Positions 27,273-37,830 are shown, counted from the stretch's first letter. The stretch: DNA of 64,000 nt from 43-108 sp001915545 (GCA_902491215.1 CABUGV010000016.1:1-64000); one strand, 5' to 3'. Numbers and translations are program-made. Notes: generated from the sequence alone by a model not told the origin.

Positions 27273-28121
27273 TTAATATGTCTTCATCAGCAACTCCACC
27301 ACTTGGCGATTTTTGCTTAACCACTTCCTGGCAAACCAATGGTCTGACTTCTGCATTTCATCCACGTCAGCTTGTGTAAATGGCATCAATACACCATCCA
27401 CCCATTTAATATACCGTTTGCAACCTTTAAACTCATCAGTTGTATTGTATATATTCTTTCTGAAGTCGGAATTCCAACATAACGTTTGTATGAACATTTC
27501 ATCAGGACAATACGTATGGCTGAAAGTTTTCCGAATCAAATCTGCATTCAACAACAAATACCCAACAAATTCGTGAGTAATGCTACACCATTGGCATCCT
27601 TTCTTTACTTCCAAACGTGTTCTGCGATATCCGACAAGACTTTGCAGACGTGCAAATACAGCTCGAATTAATTTCTTAATAAGATTGCCAGACTGAAAGT
27701 CACGCGGGAACACAAACCAATGTTGTGAACGCCAGTCAATTTCACTCTGCGTGGCATGAGCGGCTATTCCGATGAACTCCTGTCCCTGATGTAGGTCACA
27801 ATAATTATGTATATAGTCTTGAGATTTTATAGGCAAATCAACCCCAGACAACAAATGATAGTAAGCATACGGACCTTTAGAATATGCTTCCTTGAAAAGA
27901 GCAAGTTCTATTTCAACCAGACTGAAATCGCCCCAACAGGCATCAATATGAATCGGCAGAACTTGGAAATGACTCTTGAGAGTTCGAAAGACAGACGCAT
28001 CAAAAGAAGCTTTTCTATCGATGTGTACATAAATGTCGTTACGCTCATCATCCAGCGAAGAAAGCAAAAGTTGCAAAATCTCCGGCTCGTTATGGGCCAT
28101 AATCAAATAAGCATGTTTCAT
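27273..28121 (-). CDS. GT14-type (core-2/I-branching) N-acetylglucosaminyltransferase-like protein
   Basis: 282 residues. MKHAYLIMAHNEPEILQLLL, then YVHIDRKASFD, the family YYHLLSGVDLPIKSQDYIH segment, and SHTYCPDEMFIQTLCWNS. These are the usual landmarks of bacterial beta-1,6-N-acetylglucosaminyltransferase homologues. It may make a branch in the repeat unit. It starts directly after the stop of the broken GT-D gene (TGAATG). Confidence 0.85.
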   Translation of the reverse strand: MKHAYLIMAHNEPEILQLLLSSLDDERNDIYVHIDRKASFDASVFRTLKSHFQVLPIHIDACWGDFSLVEIELALFKEAYSKGPYAYYHLLSGVDLPIKSQDYIHNYCDLHQGQEFIGIAAHATQSEIDWRSQHWFVFPRDFQSGNLIKKLIRAVFARLQSLVGYRRTRLEVKKGCQWCSITHEFVGYLLLNADLIRKTFSHTYCPDEMFIQTLCWNSDFRKNIYNTTDEFKGCKRYIKWVDGVLMPFTQADVDEMQKSDHWFARKWLSKNRQVVELLMKTY

Positions 28122-29094
28122 TCAACAGATTCTCCCTATAATTTGTGCTTGGTAAGTTGCATCATTCAATTCGGTATCTATTCGTCCTCCATCAACCACT
28201 TCATTCACATACTTATTAGGCACTGGAATCTTGTGCTTGGCCTTCATACGCATCCATTCATATTCAATGTCCACATGCCCTATATCTATTGCCTGATAAC
28301 CACATTTAGACAAATCGTATGCCAACACCGTTGCTGTGTGTCCCAAAGCCAAATAGTATCAACGTATCGCGAGATGTTTTCTTTATTTCGGAAAAGATTT
28401 GTTCATACTTGTCGAAAGCGTTCGTCGATGGACACAAAAGCCTGTGTATTTCTGTCGCATTGTCAAACAAATCGTTTCCAACGCCCAAACGGCTATGTTC
28501 ACCTTCTGCTATCAAAATATTCTTTCCATCCCATATTTTTTTCAACAAATCTATATATTTATCATAGTTCTTAATATCGCAACGCCCCATATAAAATCTT
28601 GTGAAATTAGCATCCCCTACCAATTTTGTTTCAATAGCCCCTTGTAAAATACTTCTACGCCATAAAGATTCCCTTTCCCAGAAAAAACGTTCAAATCCTT
28701 TAAAAACGGATGAATCTTTTAAAGCATACGGTATACAAACAAGATGATTGGCAACATTGGACTCGTATACTTCCAACAAACGGGATGCCAGTCGAGCATC
28801 ATAATTTTGGAACGAATCCATGTGGAAATTTGCTTCTGTTCCATGAGCCTTAAAATGAGTTATCATTTGAAATTCCCCATCCCCAAAACGACTGACTGAA
28901 CATTTGTTTTTCAGAATATACAAAATTGTATCTACAGAATTCAATATATGCAAACTTTTCCGTGTTCGATTAAAATAAAATTTAATTCTACAATATGGAG
29001 TAAAAATCAATCTATAAATAAACCACTTTAATTTTCCTAACATACTCAACATATATTTTGGATATAAATTAAAACAAGACTTTTTGTCACTCAA
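28122..29094 (-). pseudogene. GT-D fold glycosyltransferase, split by a one-base frameshift
   Basis: Two frames together make one GT-D protein (DUF1792-like). The N-terminal part (262 codons to the shift) carries CSVSRFGDGEFQMI and NILIAEGEHSRLGVGNDLFD; the C-terminal part (76 codons) carries ALGHTATVLAYDLSKCGYQAIDIGH. The break is at 28351-28353, where three A (T on the coding strand) stand in place of an expected two; removing one restores ILLALGHTATVL. The start is TTG at 29094 overlapping the previous stop, or ATG at 29052. It could be a true mutation, a slippage-based switch or a sequencing error. Intact, it would add a hexose to the repeat unit. Confidence 0.85.
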
Positions 29095-30008
29095 CTTATA
29101 TCAGACAACAAAGCACATAATCTACTTGCAGCTTTCGGATTTTTATAGTTTAGAGAATGAACAGTTGTCGTATTCAATATTTCCTTGACACTCATATATG
29201 GATATCCTCCATTTATTACCTGACGTAACATGTGCGGTACACTATCATTGTAAACCAGACAATTCAACTCCTTGTGTCTCTGGATATAAAGGTCAAACAA
29301 GATTTGAAAAAAGAAATAATCGGGCATCTTATCATTCTTTTGCCAATAATCAAAAAACATTGCAACTATATCAGAAAGGATTTTGTTTCCTCTTCTTGCG
29401 TATAATATACCAGCCAACATATTTACCCGGAAGTTTTTATCCCATCCCCAATAATATGCGAACGTACTTTCCCAATACTTTTTATGAGGCTCTGATGGAT
29501 CACGTTGGTAAGCAAAAAAATCATATTTAACCAGCATATCCGGCAATTTTCCTGTCAACAAAGTGCAGGCATCCAACCACAATCCACCATAAGTAGATAA
29601 AAGCATACATCTTAAAATATCTGAGAAATGAGCAAGTGATATTATCTTATCATGTACACGTTCTTTCAGCCAATTGGGAAACTCTATATAATCACCCAAA
29701 TTATTGTCATTCAAGCGTATTATGCAGTAGTCTGGTGATGCCCATCGATCAACAGATTCCATACAAATACGTACCATTGGTGGCACATTATCAAATCCTT
29801 GTGCCCAATATTGCCAAATAATTATTTTATCATCTGAGAAAGTTTTCAAAGCTTTAACAGCAGGCTTTTCCAACTTGCCTGAATCGCAATCCTCTACCAA
29901 TGTACTTAACAATGGTACGACCTTACGCTGTTTAGCAATTATAATCCTTTTCCTGACAAAAGAAAAAAACATATCAGGAATAAGTGATTTAATAATCTTT
30001 TTCCACAT
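29091..30008 (-). CDS. Capsular polysaccharide synthesis glycosyltransferase (Caps_synth / GT32-like)
   Basis: 305 residues. KIIIWQYWAQGFDNVPPMVRICMESV, then the sugar-binding HFSDILRCMLLSTYGGLWLDA with the D-x-D-like LDA motif. This is the family pattern of GT32-like capsular transferases. Downstream part rich in aromatic residues. It overlaps the GT-D gene by 4 bp. Confidence 0.88.
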   Translation of the reverse strand: MWKKIIKSLIPDMFFSFVRKRIIIAKQRKVVPLLSTLVEDCDSGKLEKPAVKALKTFSDDKIIIWQYWAQGFDNVPPMVRICMESVDRWASPDYCIIRLNDNNLGDYIEFPNWLKERVHDKIISLAHFSDILRCMLLSTYGGLWLDACTLLTGKLPDMLVKYDFFAYQRDPSEPHKKYWESTFAYYWGWDKNFRVNMLAGILYARRGNKILSDIVAMFFDYWQKNDKMPDYFFFQILFDLYIQRHKELNCLVYNDSVPHMLRQVINGGYPYMSVKEILNTTTVHSLNYKNPKAASRLCALLSDIS

Positions 30009-30016
30009 AATAGAAC

Positions 30017-31054
30017 TTATATTTTATTTTTTCTATTCTTCAAAGCTATCACCAGCATATAACACTTGCTCAAAATTCTGACCACAGTCACATTTATGTC
30101 TTTATGTATACGCCAACAGTTTATATAGTTACAACGGCTTTCCCTACCGCCTGAAACTTGAAGATACACCTCCATACTTGTACTTTTCAGACATTCATCG
30201 AACTTACACAAAAAATTCTTAAGTTGTGGAGAATAATGCAGAAAACAGAATACATATACCTCTTTAAGCATATAAAGCATCTTTCCATAAAGATACGGAC
30301 GCAAAGCATCAGAAACATGCTCTTTCAGTCTTTCGTAATCACGGCACATTGCCAGAGCACATTCTGAAATATGCGATATCCTGCGAGCTTTCACCTCAGG
30401 ATTCATAGTCTGCCCTTCACGTCCCACTAAATATCTGTACAAAGGTTTACCGAAATAAGAAACAGTCTTAACAGCTATCATCGGCGTAGAAATCCATTGA
30501 TGGTCTGTATAAGATATACCCTCAGTCTGCACATATTCTAATTGCAACAACAAATTACGTTTGTATGCCACGCTATGCATCTGCATATCCATAAAAGCAG
30601 GTACGACACATATATCCTCTATAGAATACGTCCCTAAAGGCAAATCATAACTGACGGATTTACTAATCTTGCGATTCTCATCTACAATATCGTAATCCGA
30701 TACAATTAAATCTGCATCCGCATCAGTCAAAAATGAGATAAACAATCCGAAATTATCAGTATCGAAGCTGTCATCGGCATCCAGAATCTTAATATAACGA
30801 CCTGTAGCTTCTTTCAATCCGACATTTATACATGAGCCATAGTTGCCATTATTTTTGTCTATCACACGCACTACTCCGTGCAAACGTTCTTCATATTCAT
30901 GAGCTATTGCAGAAGTTCGGTCTGTACTACCATCGTTGATTACAAGCACTTCAACTTCATCCAACCGTGACTCTATAAGTAACGAATCCAGACAATACGG
31001 TAAAAAACTTTCCATATTGTAGGCAGGAATGATTATTGTCAGAATTTTCTCCAT
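30017..31054 (-). CDS. GT2-family glycosyltransferase
   Basis: 345 residues from the ATG at 31054 (MEKILTIIIPAYNMESFLPY); four codons upstream are open but less likely. VLVINDGSTDRTSAIAHEYE, NYGSCINVGLKEATGRYIKI and LDADDSFDTDNF form the GT-A core. Donor unknown. Confidence 0.9.
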   Translation of the reverse strand: MEKILTIIIPAYNMESFLPYCLDSLLIESRLDEVEVLVINDGSTDRTSAIAHEYEERLHGVVRVIDKNNGNYGSCINVGLKEATGRYIKILDADDSFDTDNFGLFISFLTDADADLIVSDYDIVDENRKISKSVSYDLPLGTYSIEDICVVPAFMDMQMHSVAYKRNLLLQLEYVQTEGISYTDHQWISTPMIAVKTVSYFGKPLYRYLVGREGQTMNPEVKARRISHISECALAMCRDYERLKEHVSDALRPYLYGKMLYMLKEVYVFCFLHYSPQLKNFLCKFDECLKSTSMEVYLQVSGGRESRCNYINCWRIHKDINVTVVRILSKCYMLVIALKNRKNKI

Positions 31055-31073
31055 CCTAAAAATCAATCATTTT

Positions 31074-32117
31074 CTATTCGACAATGAAATCGCTACGCTT
31101 CTGCTCTTTCATATTGTCACGAAGCGATTTGATTTCCAATACCCACGATGGCAACAGTTTTTTCATCCTGCTTCGCCATGTCACCGGCACATCAACTCTC
31201 CGATATGGAGACTCGCGCTGTATCAGTTCGTATTCGGTGGCATTCACTTCATCCAGAATATGTTTAACGTCTCTGAAACTTTCATTAAGACGGTTGTTTG
31301 CAGTTGCTTGTTCGTAACTAATTTTACCGTATTTTTCTAGGACATTTGCTTTGTCCAACTGTTCCCGCTGAGTAAAGAATGCGAAATGTGCCACTATAGC
31401 ATCACCGTTCCATGCGTTTGCCTTTCCCTGACGTGTCGGATAAATACATGAGAGGAACTCCTCGTCATCCCCCGGAACTATCCCATCAAACTTACGCATT
31501 TCCTCACCAAACCACAACACAGCATTAATGGAAAAGCGCGTCATACCCATTTCTTTCTTTCCGAGATGAAGTTCTTCCCATTTTCCGGTTTTAAGATACC
31601 TACTCAAAAACCATTCATGCAGTTCCTGTGCAAAAATACCGCTGCGCCACAAAACAGGATGACCTGCAGAAGCATTATAATAATCATCAAGTTTGATTTT
31701 TTCATTTATCTCAAGCAGATAAGTCGAAAGGGAATTATTGATTACCAATGGAGTCACCAAGAAATATTGCGGATTGTCGATGCGGAACTCAACCATTTTT
31801 TCTATCAAGCCCGGTTCCATCCATATTATGTCATCATCCAGCTTGAAATAGATTGTATCAGGTTCTACACATGTCTTATAGAAAGCATTGATGCTGGCGT
31901 TGCCATTTACCACACCATCCGGTTGCCAAACCAGATTTACCACAGGAAACCTGGCTGCAATCCGCTTGAAAAACTCAATGTCTGCACCATTGTGCGTGTT
32001 GACCCAAATGTCATACCGGTCTACAATATCAGATGACACAACATATGGAATGAGATACTGCATGTAACGGCGACGACCAGCTGCCGTATTCACCACTATA
32101 CGATAATTCTTATACAT
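31074..32117 (-). CDS. Putative glycosyltransferase, GT-A like
   Basis: 347 residues. I do not place it in a numbered family. NLVWQPDGVVNGNASINAFY precedes TIYFKLDDDIIWMEPGLIEK, whose D-D-D motif suits a metal-dependent GT-A enzyme. A conserved-looking NASAGHPVLWRSG and a C-terminal MTRFSINAVLWFGEEM follow. It sits 7 bp after the previous gene within the transferase row, so a role in repeat-unit assembly is likely. Confidence 0.7.
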   Translation of the reverse strand: MYKNYRIVVNTAAGRRRYMQYLIPYVVSSDIVDRYDIWVNTHNGADIEFFKRIAARFPVVNLVWQPDGVVNGNASINAFYKTCVEPDTIYFKLDDDIIWMEPGLIEKMVEFRIDNPQYFLVTPLVINNSLSTYLLEINEKIKLDDYYNASAGHPVLWRSGIFAQELHEWFLSRYLKTGKWEELHLGKKEMGMTRFSINAVLWFGEEMRKFDGIVPGDDEEFLSCIYPTRQGKANAWNGDAIVAHFAFFTQREQLDKANVLEKYGKISYEQATANNRLNESFRDVKHILDEVNATEYELIQRESPYRRVDVPVTWRSRMKKLLPSWVLEIKSLRDNMKEQKRSDFIVE

Positions 32118-32127
32118 AAATCATTTA

Positions 32128-33153
32128 TCATTTCCTTAATAGATTCACAATAGACCATAAATTATGCCTTTCCAACATCTTCCTGAAATTTCGCGACAGA
32201 CTAAAATAAACATACAATACTGACGGAAATGGATAGAAATACCGTACCATCCATTTGTCGCATGCAGTTTTCATTGATGTAGCTCGATAATAACGGTTAA
32301 AAAAGTCCCAATCTTCAGTCTTAATGCTACGCAACTGTGCCCTAGAAACTGCGAGAGTAAGCGCCTTGTGCATCAGATAAAGTGGTCCTATATCTACTAT
32401 ATCGGCTCTATACTTCAAACAAAAGGTCAAAGCTATATCCTTTATAGTACGAAATGTGGTATATTCTGTGTTAAAATCATTTTCTGCATGCGACAAAGAG
32501 TTTTCTCTGTCAACATAAAAATAGTTTGAGACCGGTGAGCAACAAATATTTCCGTTCATTGTATTAACATAACTGAACAGAAAAATCCAATCTTCGCAGA
32601 ATTTTACTTCAGAATTAAATCTTATAGACGAAACATTAACCAAATCTTTACGGAACATTTTACTATGCACATAGCCACGCTCTGATATGAACTGCTCTTT
32701 TAACATTAAAGAAAAAACAGAAGAGCTATACACGATTTTACCTTTCGGCAATACATAGTCCTTATAAAGCAACTCTCCGTTTTCTTTTACATGCCTTGAG
32801 TGCATGACAACCAGATCTATGTCATTACCTGCGCAGTCATACAAATCAGAAAGATAGTCGGGAGTTACATAATCATCAGCATCAACAAAAGTAATCCACT
32901 CTCCTTGTGCTTCATCTATTCCCCTATTTCTGGTTTTAGATACACCTTCATTTTTCTTATGTATCACTTTTATTCTACAGTCTTTCTGCACGTACTCATC
33001 ACAGATTGTCCCACTGCCGTCAGTACTTCCATCATCAATCAGAACAACCTCATAATCAATAAAATTCTGGTTTAAGAGACTGTCTATACAACGTGGCAAT
33101 AACACTTCTACATTATACACAGGGACAATCACTGAAATAATTGGCAACTTCAT
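32128..33153 (-). CDS. GT2-family glycosyltransferase
   Basis: 341 residues. ISVIVPVYNVEVLLPRCIDS, EVVLIDDGSTDGSGTICDEY, GVSKTRNRGIDEAQGEWITF and VDADDYVTPDYL. A classic short GT2 of capsule loci with a basic C-terminus. Confidence 0.92.
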   Translation of the reverse strand: MKLPIISVIVPVYNVEVLLPRCIDSLLNQNFIDYEVVLIDDGSTDGSGTICDEYVQKDCRIKVIHKKNEGVSKTRNRGIDEAQGEWITFVDADDYVTPDYLSDLYDCAGNDIDLVVMHSRHVKENGELLYKDYVLPKGKIVYSSSVFSLMLKEQFISERGYVHSKMFRKDLVNVSSIRFNSEVKFCEDWIFLFSYVNTMNGNICCSPVSNYFYVDRENSLSHAENDFNTEYTTFRTIKDIALTFCLKYRADIVDIGPLYLMHKALTLAVSRAQLRSIKTEDWDFFNRYYRATSMKTACDKWMVRYFYPFPSVLYVYFSLSRNFRKMLERHNLWSIVNLLRK

Positions 33154-33250
33154 TGTAGATATTCTTTATTCGGATAGTTTAATTTAGGTATCCGTAATGG
33201 AAACCACATCATAAGTATAATTATTGTACACAATCAATGAAGACAAACCA

Positions 33251-34285
33251 TCATGCGTTATTGTTTGAGCACTTCCCCATTCTATTAGTTATTTTACAAT
33301 GAAACTTTTGACAGCAGGCTTTAAAAACAAAAGAAATAAATGTCACTGCAATTACATATATTATAAATAAATATATGTTATCTATTTCGGGGCCTGCAAT
33401 TCTATACGCTAAAGACCCTGTCATTGCATGAAGCAAATACATTTCATAAGTAACTCCACCTAACTTCACCCATAGACTGTGACCAGATATGATATATAAA
33501 AAACCTTTATTCCAAATCCCTGCATAAATAATTATTGGGAAAAAGATTATCGCATAAATGTCATATTGATGGTTGCCACCAGACATTAACACAAAAGCTA
33601 TCAGCAACCATGCTATCACAACTACGCAATCTATCCATATCGATTTGTGCATCTTGTTATAGCGACTATGACAAAAACTACATAACATAATTCCGAGCCC
33701 CATCTCACTAATGCCTCGCCACAATGGAACATGAAAAATTCCTTTGATCGAGGAATCCTCCAACGAGCCACTTTGAGAACAACTTAAATAAGTCAATGTA
33801 GAAATACTCAAAATAGGAATTAATACATGCAAACTTATTGATTGCCACCTGCTGATTATATAATAAAGGAAGTATCCTCCGATTATCAATACACTAAAAT
33901 ACCACATCGGCCAATTAATGCCAGCATCGAATAGTCCTAAACCTTGAAGCAACAATGCTTCGGTTATAAAGGGGAATATCAATTCTTCAGAAACCGAATG
34001 CCGAATAACAATATCAGGAATAATACCAAAATATAGGGATGCAAGGCACAATGCGACAAAATAAGGAAGATACATTTTCTTTAATCTATCAACCGTATAT
34101 TGCACTGCCGTTTTAGGTTTTCTGTAGAAATTCTCCATCAACATATATCCAGACAAGATAAAAAAGAACTCGACAACCAAATACCCGCTGCCACATTTGA
34201 AAGAGTCAAATGGCCCATGCCACATTAATAATACCACCATAAATATATAGCGGTAAAATTCAATAGTTGCATTTCTTGATTTCAT
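33251..34285 (-). CDS. Acyltransferase-3 family membrane protein
   Basis: 344 residues, about ten membrane segments. NATIEFYRYIFMVVLLMWHG supplies the first helix with the catalytic His, then VVEFFFILSGYMLMENF. Likely O-acetylates the polysaccharide. ATGA overlap with the upstream glycosyltransferase gene. This is the second acyltransferase of the locus. Confidence 0.87.
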   Translation of the reverse strand: MKSRNATIEFYRYIFMVVLLMWHGPFDSFKCGSGYLVVEFFFILSGYMLMENFYRKPKTAVQYTVDRLKKMYLPYFVALCLASLYFGIIPDIVIRHSVSEELIFPFITEALLLQGLGLFDAGINWPMWYFSVLIIGGYFLYYIISRWQSISLHVLIPILSISTLTYLSCSQSGSLEDSSIKGIFHVPLWRGISEMGLGIMLCSFCHSRYNKMHKSIWIDCVVVIAWLLIAFVLMSGGNHQYDIYAIIFFPIIIYAGIWNKGFLYIISGHSLWVKLGGVTYEMYLLHAMTGSLAYRIAGPEIDNIYLFIIYVIAVTFISFVFKACCQKFHCKITNRMGKCSNNNA

Positions 34286-35346
34286 TTATTCAACAATTTT
34301 ATATATTTCAGGACCAAGTTTTTTCCCATCTTATGTACCAAGGCAAACAATGTCATTTGAAACAGAGTATGAGCTTTTTTGTCCATCTTATTGAGCACCC
34401 GCCTATATGTCATTTTAGAGAAATCTTCGATAGGCACAAAACACTCCGGATGCTCATCTTTCATTCTCTTCACACTACTCCTGCACCGCTCACGATTGGC
34501 ATGAAGGTGAAACCACATAGGTCCAGCAATCATCATCTTCTTGGGGCAATTAAACCATTCAACCACAGTACGATTAAAACTATAAACCATTCTTCTGAAA
34601 TAGGTTTCTGCTGAAACTGGAAATATAAGATGGTCACCAGCTCCGTTGTATGGGGGATGTACATTCACACCGTCAAAAGTAATGTACCATCGATCATCTT
34701 TAAACACATTTGCTCCCGATATACAAATGCATGCTTTACCACGTTGAAGTTGCCACATAGAAAAATACTTATACGGCATAGCCGCAAATTTCACAAGCCA
34801 ATCCGGCATCATCCACAAACACGGTTTACCACATCTCATAGACATTCGGCGATATACCGAAATGCACAGCATAAAAATCCATCCTATAACACAGCAGGCT
34901 TTCCATTTGACTTTCATAGTCCGACTACATACATCTCTCCACATTTTTAATTCATCCGTAAAATAAATCTGGTCTGGATCTATTATCAGTGCATATTTAT
35001 ATGTGACTTTGGATAAAGCATAATTGCATTGGTTACAAAACAGTCTTGGTGAGTCTTCAGATAGTGTTAAAGCATATTCAAATTCTTCATCAGTAAGATT
35101 AAAAGCCAATACATTATGATTGTAAGCATACGTCTTGATTTTATCAGGATATTGCAACCGCTTGCTTTCCACGATTTCTGGAGTTTCGTCTGTACAGTCA
35201 TTATAGACAATCACTAATTCATCAAGTGCTTCTATGCACGAATCAATACAATCTGCAACAAACTTGGCCTCGTTCTTAACCCGCATTATTCCAGACAGTC
35301 CATTCTTCAGTTGTGAATAAGGCACTTCACGGTCCTTGTCGTACAT
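34282..35346 (-). CDS. Glycosyltransferase-like protein, GT2 type
   Basis: 354 residues from the ATG at 35346 (MYDKDREVPYSQLKNGLSGI); a GTG three codons earlier is also open. IMRVKNEAKFVADCIDSCIE and DELVIVYNDCTDETPEIVES match a GT2 N-terminus, and ALIIDPDQIYFTDEL supplies a D-x-D-type site. The C-terminal half carries GPMWFHLHANRERCR. Substrate unknown. Confidence 0.75.
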   Translation of the reverse strand: MYDKDREVPYSQLKNGLSGIMRVKNEAKFVADCIDSCIEALDELVIVYNDCTDETPEIVESKRLQYPDKIKTYAYNHNVLAFNLTDEEFEYALTLSEDSPRLFCNQCNYALSKVTYKYALIIDPDQIYFTDELKMWRDVCSRTMKVKWKACCVIGWIFMLCISVYRRMSMRCGKPCLWMMPDWLVKFAAMPYKYFSMWQLQRGKACICISGANVFKDDRWYITFDGVNVHPPYNGAGDHLIFPVSAETYFRRMVYSFNRTVVEWFNCPKKMMIAGPMWFHLHANRERCRSSVKRMKDEHPECFVPIEDFSKMTYRRVLNKMDKKAHTLFQMTLFALVHKMGKNLVLKYIKLLNK

Positions 35347-35371
35347 ATTTATCACATTTTAATAAAAATAA

Positions 35372-36349
35372 TCACAACAGAAACTTCTTTTGCTCGAACG
35401 TCTTTATACCAGACACTTCATTCCATGCTAACCCTTTACCAACCGCAAATTTATTAAACAATAGCCGAGCAACAAACCGACTGCCATAATGCCGACTTAA
35501 TATGTGTGTTACTCGTATAAAGATTCGCCACTGCTTAAGCATCCATATGCGACTCATTGCTTTAGCAAACTGGTAGAGAATGAACATAGCCGCATCGTCC
35601 GATTGTTCTACTTTATATATTGCCAATCTCGCCTTAAATTCAATCAATAACCGACGATTCTGTGAAACCTCAGACCATACACCACCGCGATGATAGCGAT
35701 ATACTCCCATCACTTCCGGAAAGCAGTAACCTTTTCCGTGTTTCAGCAGTTCGTAAAACTGAATCATATCGAGCGACATGCCATAACTTTCGTATCGTTT
35801 AAAGTCCAGCGCACTGCGACGGTACATCACCGTCAGTGTCTGAGTTAACCACTTTCCCCCTATCAGATTCTGCAAATCATAATCAGCTCCTTTAAAATCC
35901 TTATCTGAATCTTCTTCCAGTATACCTCTCTCATGCCAATATTTATTGAAACGGTGAGAACACATCACGTAATCAGGATGTCTTTCAAGGAAGTCCACCT
36001 GCTTTTGAAGTTTCAACGGGTCAGTCCAGTAATCATCGCCCTCACACATCGCCACGTACTTACCATGCATGTGGGCATTCATTATACGAGAAAGACTTCC
36101 ATCTGTCTTGGAATATTGGTTTTCCGTCTCATATATTGGTTTAATAATATCCGGATACTTCTCAGCGTATTCCCTGATTATAGCAGCCGTACGATCTGTA
36201 GAAGCATCATCATGAACAATTGCTTCAAAACGAAAATTTGTCTTTTGCATAACAAAACCGTCAAGACACTGTCGTAAATATGGTTCATGATTGTAAGCAA
36301 GACATTTTATTGTCACCATTAAAGGTTGTTGGTTATTTTCTGCTTTCAT
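35372..36349 (-). CDS. GT2-family glycosyltransferase
   Basis: 325 residues. MVTIKCLAYNHEPYLRQCLD, FEAIVHDDASTDRTAAIIRE, KYVAMCEGDDYWTDPLKLQK: the standard GT2 pattern with an E-G-D-D metal site, common in Bacteroidales polysaccharide loci. First transferase after a 193-bp gap from capA. Confidence 0.92.
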   Translation of the reverse strand: MKAENNQQPLMVTIKCLAYNHEPYLRQCLDGFVMQKTNFRFEAIVHDDASTDRTAAIIREYAEKYPDIIKPIYETENQYSKTDGSLSRIMNAHMHGKYVAMCEGDDYWTDPLKLQKQVDFLERHPDYVMCSHRFNKYWHERGILEEDSDKDFKGADYDLQNLIGGKWLTQTLTVMYRRSALDFKRYESYGMSLDMIQFYELLKHGKGYCFPEVMGVYRYHRGGVWSEVSQNRRLLIEFKARLAIYKVEQSDDAAMFILYQFAKAMSRIWMLKQWRIFIRVTHILSRHYGSRFVARLLFNKFAVGKGLAWNEVSGIKTFEQKKFLL

Positions 36350-36447
36350 ACATAAGTTCTAATTAGAATTATACAAATAATACGAATCAGTAGTTGAAAA
36401 GTCTCTTCTGGTTCACATTATTCTTACAAACCTACATCTAAAATATT

Positions 36448-36531
36448 TCATGCGATTATATCATTTATAGCAATGTGTCCGACACAATCTTCATCAATAT
36501 CTATTTTCGTTCCGTAATTAATCGACAGCAT
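36448..36531 (-). CDS. Very short open frame after capA, doubtful
   Basis: 27 codons from the ATG at 36531, beginning 11 bp after the capA stop: MLSINYGTKIDIDEDCVGHI then AINDIIA. It could be a leader peptide, a remnant of a lost gene or chance. It is the only recognisable content of the 193-bp gap before the next glycosyltransferase. Confidence 0.2.
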   Translation of the reverse strand: MLSINYGTKIDIDEDCVGHIAINDIIA

Positions 36532-36542
36532 CTTTATTCTTT

Positions 36543-37769
36543 CTAAAATTGTTGTTTTTTTGACAATCTCGGAAGCCCGCGTAATCCCTTTCGCTCATTA
36601 AGCATCAGCTCAATAGGATATATATTTATTGATAGGCCTTTATCAAAATAATTTATTGTTGCAAATATGCTTTCCCAGCATTTTTCATCAACAATCAGCC
36701 CTTTAGTTCCCCCACAATTTTTTTTATCCATCATTAATTCTCCTGGACCACAGTTATTAAAATCATAAATACCAGAACTAAGATACGCTTCTGCCGGCAG
36801 TGAAGACATCATATCATATTGAAGAATAAAGTTGCCAATACCATGAAATATTAGACCATGTTTATAAATTTCAATTCCTCGAATTATATGTGGACCATGG
36901 CAAACAATAATGTCAGCACCCGCGTCTATACATTTTTTAGCAAAAAGTTTCATAAATTGAGGAGCATCTTCCTTTGTTCCATTATTTTCAAACTGATGTC
37001 CATGAACACTAACAATAATATTATCAGCAAAAAATTTAGCTTCTCTTATTTCTTTTAAAGTTCTATTCAAATCTTCATCTAAAGGCATTGATTTGAAAAC
37101 ATAATCATGCCCCTCCTTAAAATTATAATAACCAACTTTCAAATCTGTGGTACTGGGCAAGAATCCTTCCTTTATAGCTTGATTATGATAACTATTAATA
37201 CCAGTCTTATCAATTATAGAAGATAATATTTCAAAATCATTTTTTGGCAATTCACATATAGACTTATGACGCAATGGAGAAATTCCTGGTCGTCCAGGTA
37301 TATTCGTGCCATGTGGTCCTGCTAAATAAGAATCATGAAATGAGCTTGTTACAGATATTAAAGCGACTCTATATCCATCTTTAGAAACCAGATAAGCAGC
37401 CTTGGACGCTTCTTGTAAATCCCTTCCTGCGCCAGCATGAGGTATATCTCTTTTATCCAGATTATCTAAAGTAGCCAACAAACCTCCTTCGCCATAATCC
37501 ATCAAATGATTATTTGCAATATTAAATATATTAAATCCTAAATTTTTTAAATCATCAAGAATACGAGGATCCGCCATAGTGTAACATCCTCCAGGAAAAG
37601 CTGCAGGTGTTCCTTCGTTTCTATGAACAGTTGTTTCAAGATTACCAAACCTGATATCACATTCTTTTAATATTTTAGCAATAGCCATCCCCGCCTCATA
37701 AGAAGGAAGTCTCTGACTAAGTAAAACATCGCCACATAATGCAATTGATAAATCAGATTTATTTTTCAT
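36543..37769 (-). CDS. CapA-family protein (PGA_cap metallophosphatase-like)
   Basis: 408 residues. DLSIALCGDVLLSQRLPSYE, RFGNLETTVHRNEGTPA, IFNIANNHLMDYGEGGLLAT and FADNIIVSVHGHQFENNGT with ADIIVCHGPHIIRGIEIYKH. These match the CapA/YwtB fold, which is related to metallophosphatases and takes part in poly-gamma-glutamate or capsule assembly. There is no signal peptide, so a cytoplasmic role is likely, unlike Bacillus CapA. It lies beside the NeuD-like and CapK-like genes and probably works with them on an amino-acyl or peptide-like decoration (inference). Confidence 0.85.
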   Translation of the reverse strand: MKNKSDLSIALCGDVLLSQRLPSYEAGMAIAKILKECDIRFGNLETTVHRNEGTPAAFPGGCYTMADPRILDDLKNLGFNIFNIANNHLMDYGEGGLLATLDNLDKRDIPHAGAGRDLQEASKAAYLVSKDGYRVALISVTSSFHDSYLAGPHGTNIPGRPGISPLRHKSICELPKNDFEILSSIIDKTGINSYHNQAIKEGFLPSTTDLKVGYYNFKEGHDYVFKSMPLDEDLNRTLKEIREAKFFADNIIVSVHGHQFENNGTKEDAPQFMKLFAKKCIDAGADIIVCHGPHIIRGIEIYKHGLIFHGIGNFILQYDMMSSLPAEAYLSSGIYDFNNCGPGELMMDKKNCGGTKGLIVDEKCWESIFATINYFDKGLSINIYPIELMLNERKGLRGLPRLSKKQQF

Positions 37770-37830
37770 AACCCATTTCTCTAATAAAAACTATATACTA
37801 TAATTAAAATATAACAGAATCCCAAGTATT

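Noticed and set aside
28122..28352. Separate small gene starting with TTG
   Set aside because: Its sequence is the missing C-terminus of the GT-D gene, in a frame shifted by one base.
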